Shown here piece by piece: positions 58,456-64,000 of a DNA stretch of 64,000 bases. The position numbers and the translations under genes were made by a program. Within the stretch, counting starts at the first letter, position 1; every line of letters begins with the position of its first letter. The stretch is taken from contig NC_088781.1 of the NCBI RefSeq assembly GCF_958450345.1, positions 117,130,431 to 117,194,430 on the forward strand, written 5' to 3'. The stretch comes from Calliphora vicina. Taxonomy: Eukaryota; Arthropoda; Insecta; Diptera; Calliphoridae. A model generated the notes under the pieces. The model was not told the DNA's origin. It saw nothing but the letters and a program-made list of their open reading frames with translations, and did not search any database.

Positions 58456-58698
58456 ATGCAACTCATGCATGTGTTAGCCATGATATTGATAAAATCATTT
58501 TCTGATACCTCAGATGAGTCATGGAGCATGTCTTTTCCCAAGTTACAAAATGAACCGAACATTCACGAAGAAAATGAAAGTCTGTCTCATCTAGCTCAAG
58601 ATCCTGAAAATTTTGACAATTGTCATTTAAAGGAACCGAATAACATTGACCTCAGTAGTGTCCCAACGCCTAAGATTCATATGCTGCGATTTTACTAG
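58456..58698 (+). CDS. Unidentified 80-codon open frame
   Basis: After an ATTAG that could act as a splice acceptor, an uninterrupted frame contains SFSDTSDESWSMSFPKLQNE, ENESLSHLAQDPENFDNCHL and EPNNIDLSSVPTPKIHM, ending at TAG. The composition is balanced, unlike the low-complexity chance frames in this window, and it is acidic with many Ser and Asn. No family is recognised. It could be an exon of an unknown gene or decayed transposon coding DNA. It lies between LINE fragments, which favours the second view. Confidence 0.3.
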   Translation: MQLMHVLAMILIKSFSDTSDESWSMSFPKLQNEPNIHEENESLSHLAQDPENFDNCHLKEPNNIDLSSVPTPKIHMLRFY

Positions 58699-60470
58699 AT
58701 AGTTTCCAAATGTTTTATATTTAAATTAAACTATCTGCTGAAGTATTGTTTATATAGGACAGAAAAATCAAATTTTATGGAGTTTAAATATAATGTCCTG
58801 AACCTCTCATTTAAATAACCTCGATCAATGAGATCAGTAATGTCAAATAACTGGTTAAACGGTTATGAATAATGATAATTCTTAATCTTATTACATTTAA
58901 ATTTATTTTTACTACGTCTCTGTTTAACAAACATCCTCAGAATCGTCAAAATTTATCGCGTGAGTTTAATGTCGATTTTCCACACACTCTCCCACACACA
59001 AAAAAAAACATTCCTTGTTGGATGCAATGACTATTATATGGTTTGCACGGGTTAAATTACAAACAATTGCTTCTAAGAACCAACTTTTTTCCAGCTCTTC
59101 ATCTACCTTCCTCACCCCCGCTCATTTAAGATTCTTGCCACTCTTTTCAAGTACATTCGTTTAAAAATGGGTTTATATAGATTTGAGTATATGACTGTGT
59201 GTGCCTGAGTTTGGAAGCTGTAAAGTTGCATGATGATATAGATGATTTTTTTTGTTGTTGTTGCTGTTTGATTTAATGGGTGGGTTGGTTGAATGAATTG
59301 TTGAGTTCTCTCTGGTTGCTGTTGTGGTAAATAGAAAATGGGTTGGATTTTTTTTTTTTTTTTGGTGTTTGGTCGTTGCTGTTGTGGTAGTTACTCCTGC
59401 TGCTGTTGCTGCCGTTTTGTATTGACGTGCCAAAGGGGCGTTTTTAAATGAAGCGATTAAGTGATTTTTATTATAGTACTTGTATTTTTATGTACGATAG
59501 ATATCATTGCTACTTTTAGATTATCATTGAGCTAATTTGTTCGTCCTTTTTCTCCTTTTGTTTGGTATTGAAAACTTTCAATTTTATTTTCTATTGTTGG
59601 TAAAATTATTTCCACCATGTCAATTTAATGATGAATATGAATTTAAAATGTGATAGAGCAATTATTATGCTAGAATAGGTTATAAATAAGTGCGAGTTAT
59701 AAGAAAAAGAAAATTGTATTGAAGGATAAACAAAACTAGTTCTGATCTTTTGGTTTTTAAAGTAATTCTTACAAATAACAAATTAAATTTTTCAGCTTTT
59801 TTTAATGCATTCATATATAAAAGTTGGTATGTAAATAAATAAATACGATTTTTTGCTTTTGAAATCATATTTATTCTTCAACATCATTTTGAAGACGAGT
59901 GTTATCAAACCATAAAATTCAAAACACTTTGAATAATATGGTTCTACTAACACTTAAAGACTTAATAATGAATATAAAATCTGTTGTCCTGAAGCTATCA
60001 ATCAAGTCACTAGTCTTCAAATTTCTAGAATTTAGCTAGAGCAAGCATCTAAATTTGTCCTTAGCCAAAATAAATCAATGTGGCAATACATATTTATCAA
60101 TATATGGAATATTACGCTTCCTATATCTACATATATAAATAAAAATGAAATGTCGTTCGTTGATAATTGCATCAGTAGAAAACGGCCGAACCGATTTAGA
60201 CAATTTTCTTTTTATATAAATGATGCTCATTAGATTTTTACGGAATGAAAAATTAACCACGCCCACTTTTTCGATTTATCTAAAATCGGAAAACGACTAT
60301 ACCGATTTGGCTAATATTTTGTCTAAATGTTCATAGTAATCCAATTTAAGTTTTTACTGAAAGAAAAGTTTTTACTGAAAAAATGTTCGCAATAGTCCGC
60401 AAAAGTTTTTACAGAAATAAAAATTGTCCACGTCCACTAATACGTCCAATTATTAAATACATCTGCAAAA
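58699..60470. other. Non-coding stretch
   Basis: No gene is recognised. About 59230-59430 is rich in tgttgttgctg-type simple sequence, giving a Thr/Asn-rich chance frame on the minus strand. From about 60125 the sequence (aaaatgaaatgtcgttcgtt, cggccgaaccgattta) resembles a dispersed repeat that leads into the tandem array. Confidence 0.45.
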
Positions 60471-60955
60471 TACATCGATCTGTGATCACTCATATTTCAG
60501 ACCAAAATTCGATTAATTATATTATAAATCACAATATCTAAAATCGCTAATAACTTGGCCAATAAGCCTTTAATCAAGAAAAGGATCACGATCTGTGATC
60601 ACTCATATTTCTAGCAAAAAATCGATTTTTTATATAAAAACTCAAAATATCTAAATTCGCTAATAACTTGGTCAATAAGCCTTTAATCAAGAAAAGGAGC
60701 TCGATTTGTGATTGCTCAAATTTCTGGCCAAAAATCGATTTTTTTTATATAAAAACTCACATATAAAATCGTTAGTAACATGGCCAATAAGCGTTTAATC
60801 AAGAAAAGGAACTCGATCTGTGATCAGTGATCACTCTTATTTCTGACCAAAAATCGATTTTTTATATAAAAACTCAAAATATCTAAATTCGCTAATAACT
60901 TGGTCAATAAGCGTTTAAACAAGGAAAGGATCTCGATTTGTGATCACATATATTT
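60471..60955. repeat. Tandem repeat with a period of about 114 bp
   Basis: Units starting cgatctgtgatcactcatat recur at about 60476, 60590, 60704, 60815 and 60933. Each contains aaaaatcgattttttatata, cgctaataacttgg and gtttaatcaagaaaagga. There are about four full units and a partial one, with modest divergence. Non-coding. Confidence 0.9.
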
Positions 60956-60959
60956 CTGA

Positions 60960-61840
60960 CCATATGGAAGACTTGGGGAAGTGCCCACAAGAACTATAGA
61001 AGGCCCTTCGAAATGGTGGTCAATTCCATTCGATATATTGCACTTGTATTGTGGGGTGCTCTTCTGATAGCCAATTATCGTTCGAACTTCGATACTTATG
61101 ATTAAAAGTCATCAAAAGGTCTTTTTGGTCATGATGCTTATAGCATAGCCAAAGGTGTTACTCTCAACTCTGTCATGCTCAAGGGTATTCTGTGCTTGAT
61201 AGTCTGGGAGAAATCCCAGACAATATTGCTTACTTAACTAACAGCTTCACTTCAAAGTAGACTTTACCGTGAAATGACAAAATCTCCCCATGGATGGAAA
61301 CACTTATATTGCTCGGACTATGTCGTTCAGACTTCCAAACCAATGCATTGTTTTATAGCCTAAGATTTCGGCCATGAACGGATTAAGGTTTTATCTGCTA
61401 TATAAGGTTGATATTTGGATCAACACTGATAGGCAAGCAGTACTAAAATCAATTTGGTTCTCGATGGCTTCATACCAGATAATCAGCTGTACCAGTTAAT
61501 CACATTGATTTGTCGGTGTACCTCTTTTATGATGTAAGCATATTATTGATTAGCTGTGTGATCAATCTCGAATGAGATGGTACACAAATCGGTCAATCAC
61601 TCTAACGAACATTCCGCGTGATAAGTGCTCGTTTGGATTGAATCCACGACATCATAACATCTGTAGAAGTTTCTAAAATGAGCAAGAGGCTGCTGTGCAA
61701 CTTATGTGCCATTGTCCGACGCTAACAGATCGGAGGTTCGAGACGCTGGATTGTCTCTTTTTGCTTGACCTGACGGATATGTCGAAGATTAACATCAGTA
61801 GATTAAACGTCTTCGTTCATGCAAATAAATGATTTGGTTG
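60960..61840 (+). pseudogene. R1/I-type LINE, 3' part, very decayed
   Basis: Fragments include RPFEMVVNSIRYIALVLWGA (thumb region), VDIWINTDRQAVLKSI (RNase H-type) and CHCPTLTDRRFETLDCLFLL preceded by NEQEAAVQ, the C-terminal Cys/His region, ending near KINISRLNVFVHANK. Many frame changes. A different LINE follows directly. Confidence 0.65.
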
Positions 61841-61844
61841 TGAG

Positions 61845-62650
61845 TTCATTTTGGCCAAACAGGATACTGATTCAGTATTGCACGGCTACGTTTTTTCTCC
61901 TACTCTATTCCTTATATTTCTAAATGACCATTTACTTCAAACTTCCAACCCCATCTATTATGTTGCAGATGACAGCATCATTTGCCATTCACATTTATTT
62001 AGTTATAGATCATGGCTGTCGGATATTTGGACAATGAGGCAAAAAATGAATGATTCCCTGATGTTGTAAAATTGTGGAATCAGTCGCTCCTGATGTTCTG
62101 GTCATGAAAATACAATGTGATGTCCGGTGGTGTAAACACATTTTTCAAGTGTCGAAAGAAGCATTCAAGTGTCTCGATATTCTGAAAAGATGTAGGAATT
62201 ACTTCACTCCATCTGATCTCCTCACTATTTACACCACCTATATCCGACCGAAAATGGAATACAGCTTCCATGTATGAGCCGGTACTTTAAAATCTATAGA
62301 TTTATATATATATATTTTAGAGCTTCTCGACCGCGTACAGGAGATGGCCAAGGTGATTATTGGTAACATTAGGGTATCCAATTCTATTGATTGGCTGGAG
62401 TACCGGCGAAATGTGGGCTACGGTTCATTGTTCTTTCGGTACTAAAATGGAATTTGTTCTGATGAAATTAGAGAACTTGTTCCAGATTTGTATGTAATAC
62501 GCGTTTTTCATCAAGAACTTATCTCTTTGTGCTCGATTGGCATGTGGACCGTACAACACACTACAGGGAAAATTAGTTCTTTTGATGTTCTTTTCCTGGT
62601 ATTTCAATGTAGGAAATTTCAAATTGAATGTCCATAAATATTAATCCATC
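61845..62650 (+). pseudogene. CR1/Jockey-type LINE, reverse-transcriptase 3' part
   Basis: The frame at 61851-62069 has GYVFSPTLFLIFLNDHLLQT and SNPIYYVADDSIICHSH, with a recognisable ADD catalytic box. After a shift, 62074-62277 has IQCDVRWCKHIFQVSKEAFK, CLDILKRCRNYFTPSDLLTI and YTTYIRPKMEYSFHV. Further on LLDRVQEMAKVIIGN, SIDWLEYRRNVGYGSLFFRY and degraded C-terminal sequence follow. The GVPQG motif is mutated. Stops interrupt the frame, so it is non-functional. Confidence 0.85.
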
Positions 62651-62799
62651 TTTTCTCCCTCCCTAATTTCCTAGTTCCAACACAATGCTTTGCATGAGTA
62701 GGGGTCATCCCCTGAGGGCTGGTCCAAGAAGAAAAAAAAAAGTTGGTAGTCATCGACATATAGCGCTCGCCGTTGACGGTGATGGCCTGACAAACATTG
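62651..62799. other. Unclassified sequence between a LINE and a CACAG-ended element
   Basis: No feature is recognised. Confidence 0.4.
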
Positions 62800-63790
62800 C
62801 ACAGTGGAGCAGAGTATTCGAGTTTATGTTATTGAAATGGGATCTGCAAATGCTCCAGGGGCGGCGCTATAGGGGCTCAACGTGCCATTTTTTTCTTTCC
62901 CATCCAATTTCAAAGATTTTTATATATTTGGAAAGCGGCTAAGTCTTGTAAAAACATGCTTGCGTGTGCTATTTATCTTTTATAATTTCCGAATTATAGA
63001 CATTTCAAAATTGAAATTTTAAAATTTTGCCATACCTTGGCCCGCTTTTTTTGAAAATATTGGCGTACTTTTGGACCCAATGGAGTAGAATTTTTTGTGT
63101 TGGTTAGACAACTAAATTACCAATAATATACAAAATATTTCAGAGCAATATCTATTATGAATCCAAAAATAAACGATTTTCAATTTAAAAATAAAAAAAA
63201 ATAGTAGATTTTTTCTGTTTTTTGGGCGAAAATGTGACTTAACTCTTTTTTTATTAAAAAAAAAACTTTATTTAAAAAGATATAACAATTTTATGTTTTT
63301 CTGTAAGGTATCTTTACGAAGAACATTTCTATATAAAAAATATGTCCTATTTTTCGAATATGTCGCCCCTACGCCCTTCGGAATTTGACCTATTTTTTTT
63401 TATCAAAAATTCAACTTTGGGCCACATGTTCTAAAATCCCAAAGCTGGGATCAGAAAACAAAAAGCAGCTTTGGAAACATAGATGTATTCCCTATTAATC
63501 CCCAAAATATTTTTCCAGCCGCGAAGGAAATGTGGACCCTATAGGCAAAATTGTAAAAAATACCATTTTTGGGATTTTCGCTCCAATTTTTAGGTTTTTT
63601 ACACCTTGTTATTTAGAATGACAAACATAAAAAACGTTGAAAATTTCATTAAGTTTCATTAATAAATTTTAATAGGATTGCAAATATTAGAAACAATTTG
63701 ATCCACATTTATTCCGAGCTATATTGTTTTGTTTAGATAAGTTAATTTTTGGTCTTACAAAAAAATTTCAGGTCAATATCTAACAATCAA
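62800..63790 (+). mobile_element. CACAG-ended element, third copy, 3'-truncated
   Basis: It starts CACAGTGGAGCAGAGTATTC and then follows 9453-10577: aacatgcttgcgtgtgctat, aaaataccatttttgggatt and gataagttaatttttggtct are shared. The left end has lost about 70 bp next to the terminus relative to the first copy. It is cut off at about 63790 by a hairpin-ended repeat, so the right terminus is absent. Confidence 0.75.
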
Positions 63791-63798
63791 TATTATAC

Positions 63799-64000
63799 AA
63801 AAACAAGTAAGAGAGCTATATTCGGCTGTGCCGAATCTTATATACCCTTCACCAAATTATACTTCAAAATAAAAATTTTTAATATTTTTAGGTGAACCAA
63901 AAATTTTTTTTGCAGTTTTTTCATTTTTTGGAAAAAAAAATTTTCGAATTGTTTTTAAATTTTTTTTTTTTAAAATTTAAAATTTTTTTTTTTTTTTGTG
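63799..64000 (+). mobile_element. Hairpin-ended dispersed repeat, left part, runs off the window
   Basis: acaagtaagagagctatatt, ggctgtgccgaatctta and tatacccttcaccaaattat are followed by the T/A-tract interior. It is nearly identical to 28902-28995 in its first 95 bp. Confidence 0.8.

Noticed and set aside
59173..59433. 86-codon minus-strand frame rich in Thr and Asn
   Set aside because: It is the reverse reading of simple tgttgttgctg sequence and T runs; no coding evidence.

Overview
This window is nuclear DNA from an insect, almost certainly a cyclorrhaphan fly and probably a calyptrate (blow-fly or house-fly relative). It is strongly AT-rich and dominated by transposon remains. It holds one convincing host gene. 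Two plus-strand exons (33384-34876 and 38084-38626) encode the hinge and the ligand-binding domain of a tailless-class (NR2E) nuclear receptor that I recognise as dissatisfaction (dsf). The exon for the zinc-finger DNA-binding domain was not found upstream and is probably before base 1. Bases 1-33383 would then be mostly or wholly one very large dsf intron.

Layout. 1-11000: a hAT-type MITE (453-981), an unclassified repeat split by a gypsy-type solo LTR (2807-4401), a LINE 3' fragment (4455-5425), a ruined piggyBac transposase (6978-8140), a hairpin-ended dispersed repeat (8536-9137) and a 1.1 kb element with CACAG ends and a 5-bp target duplication (9453-10577). 11000-23500: a mariner with an internal duplication (12117-13535), a second mariner that hosts a hAT element and two foldback MITEs (16202-18800), a Tc1/mariner transposase pseudogene (19985-20700) and a LINE inserted into a dispersed repeat. 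23567-27760: about 120 copies of a 35-bp palindromic minisatellite. 28000-33383: scattered repeat copies.

33384-39900: dsf exons, a 3.2 kb intron carrying MITEs, and the 3' UTR. 40255-52400: a Jockey-type LINE, an R1/I-type LINE and a hAT element with a decayed transposase. A 5148-bp piece of this region is present twice in tandem with no difference that I could see. 52726-56680: a second minisatellite, also with a 35-bp period, degenerate to the right and interrupted by a 949-bp hAT element. 57290-64000: an RTE-type LINE endonuclease fragment, a 114-bp tandem repeat, two more LINE fragments, and further copies of the CACAG and hairpin-ended families.

The genes do not form a pathway. The biological unit is dsf, a regulator known in Drosophila for sexual behaviour and sex-specific neural development, surrounded by nested mobile DNA. 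All calls come from reading the sequence. Statements that copies are identical rest on visual comparison and matching spacing.
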